Shown in pieces: positions 13,456-14,138 of a stretch of DNA of 14,138 bases. The translations under genes were made by a program, and so were the position numbers. Position 1 is the first letter of the stretch; each line of letters opens with the position of its first letter. The stretch comes from Bacteroidales bacterium GP1 (lineage in GTDB: Bacteria; Bacteroidota; Bacteroidia; Bacteroidales; Muribaculaceae), in assembly GCA_001701105.1 (NCBI GenBank), contig DAAI01000058.1, positions 1 through 14,138 of the forward strand. Direction: 5' to 3'. A model generated the notes under the pieces. It saw only the letters and a program-made list of their open reading frames with translations. It did not search any database and was not told where the DNA came from.

Positions 13456-14067
13456 TTATTTTAGGGCCCGGTGGTGCTCCGGGTTGCGGTTGTCGATAAC
13501 GGGGAGATGTCTCATGTTATAAATCTTGGAATTCCAAGGAGAATATGCCTTTCTCATTCTGCGGATGGTAAGGATGGTGTCCTCCATGTCATGGCCTTGA
13601 CCGGAATGCTCGGCTAGAGCCATAGCGATGGCAGCGATCACTTCGCCGGAATCGGCTTCCTCGTGATGGCTTTCGGCCTCATCGCGGCTTACTCCGTGGG
13701 CTTGTCGCTTCTTGTGAGAATGAATGGCGGTAGTGATCTTACCAAAGCAACTAAACAAGAGACAGAGTATAATAAGCGCGGAGAGCACTATGCTCATGGC
13801 AATTATGGTGATAGCACCACCGAATCTGTCGTTTTCAGCGGCATTCCTGGCCTTCTCGGCTTGTATTGCCTTACGGGTCATTTCGCTTTCCTGCACGGAG
13901 TTGACTTCTTTGGAATCGACCCATTCGCCGGAAACATCGGTCTGCGCGCCCTGAATGGCGACCTCCTGATATGAGGCTTCCGTTTCTGGAGCGGCGAGCA
14001 TGGATGCACCGGCCGGAAGAATCAACCATCCCGCCAACAGCGCGCTGCATAGCATTTTCTTTAACAT
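13456..14067 (-). CDS. OadG-like gamma subunit, with long N-terminal extension
   Basis: The 203-residue protein has a signal-peptide-like start (MLKKMLCSALLAGWLILPAG, cleavage likely near 26), a polar stretch of about 55 residues rich in E, Q, A and K, one strong transmembrane segment (about 84-107), and a cytoplasmic part with His-rich HSHKKRQAH and HHEE. The C-terminal segment GEVIAAIAMALAEH followed by AYSPWNSKIYNMR matches the conserved end of Bacteroidales OadG-type subunits. Gamma subunits are typically about 80-115 residues and tie the alpha subunit to the membrane. The extension would lie in the periplasm. Biotin-carrier and beta genes follow in the same operon. The start ATG 14067 keeps the signal peptide. 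Confidence 0.82.
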   Translation of the reverse strand: MLKKMLCSALLAGWLILPAGASMLAAPETEASYQEVAIQGAQTDVSGEWVDSKEVNSVQESEMTRKAIQAEKARNAAENDRFGGAITIIAMSIVLSALIILCLLFSCFGKITTAIHSHKKRQAHGVSRDEAESHHEEADSGEVIAAIAMALAEHSGQGHDMEDTILTIRRMRKAYSPWNSKIYNMRHLPVIDNRNPEHHRALK

Positions 14068-14138
14068 CGGGGGTAATATTATAGGTATAACCTTTCTGAG
14101 GAAGGAATGATAATGATATAATACCGGCGGGACGTCTT
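14068..14138 (-). other. Right edge, upstream of the decarboxylase operon genes
   Basis: These 71 bp upstream of the gamma-subunit gene are open in some frames but show no recognisable end of the carboxyltransferase alpha subunit and no clear promoter element. The alpha-subunit gene, the expected partner, probably lies just outside the window. Confidence 0.35.

Noticed and set aside
1..14138. CRISPR array, tRNA, rRNA, IS element or attachment site
   Set aside because: No regularly spaced repeats, no tRNA-like arms, no transposase or integrase, and no direct repeats flanking any segment were seen by eye.

Overview
The window reads as a chromosomal segment of a gut-type Bacteroidales bacterium (Bacteroidota). 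Three things point there. Several upstream regions carry the Bacteroidota promoter form TTTG / TAnnTTTG. Most genes lack a Shine-Dalgarno sequence. The families present (Na+-pumping decarboxylase operon, pRiA4b ORF-3-like protein, membrane-anchored Mur ligase, small Bacteroidales-type HTH regulator) are typical of that order. The family within the order (perhaps Muribaculaceae) is a guess. I see no rRNA, tRNA, CRISPR array, transposase, integrase or plasmid gene.

Left part (1-4140): a minus-strand pair encodes an alpha/beta hydrolase followed by a membrane-anchored MurF-like ligase, ending in a hairpin terminator. It diverges from a plus-strand Eis-like GNAT acetyltransferase that has its own intrinsic terminator. 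A very AT-rich stretch of about 700 bp without a supportable gene follows. It leads into a well-formed promoter and a small HTH regulator at 4895, surrounded by repeated TTTGYRAA-like words that may be operators.

Middle (5478-9606): a minus-strand radical SAM protein with a CX4CX2C cluster motif diverges from a plus-strand cluster of an HxlR-type regulator, a RimJ/RimL-like acetyltransferase and a 4-oxalocrotonate tautomerase-like protein. The acetyltransferase frame is intact except for a TAA at codon 5, so it looks like a very young pseudogene or a polymorphism. Next, on the minus strand, a HAD phosphatase and the replication-associated ATPase RarA form a tight pair, one base apart, with a strong AGGAGG for rarA inside the HAD gene.

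Right part (9607-14138): a pRiA4b ORF-3-like acidic protein (+) converges, across a 15-bp perfect hairpin terminator, on a small lipoprotein gene (-) whose upstream region holds a run of nine G/C. A short conserved-looking unknown gene lies upstream of it. The window closes with a minus-strand operon for the membrane and carrier subunits of a Na+-translocating decarboxylase (OadG-like gamma, biotin carrier, OadB-like beta). This is most likely methylmalonyl-CoA decarboxylase of the succinate-to-propionate route. The carboxyltransferase alpha subunit is not in the window and would be expected just beyond the right edge.

The strongest observations are the codon-5 stop in the acetyltransferase, the hydrolase plus membrane Mur ligase pair, the motif cluster in front of the HTH gene, and the C9 tract in a promoter-like position. 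I found no clear evidence for a wholly new system.
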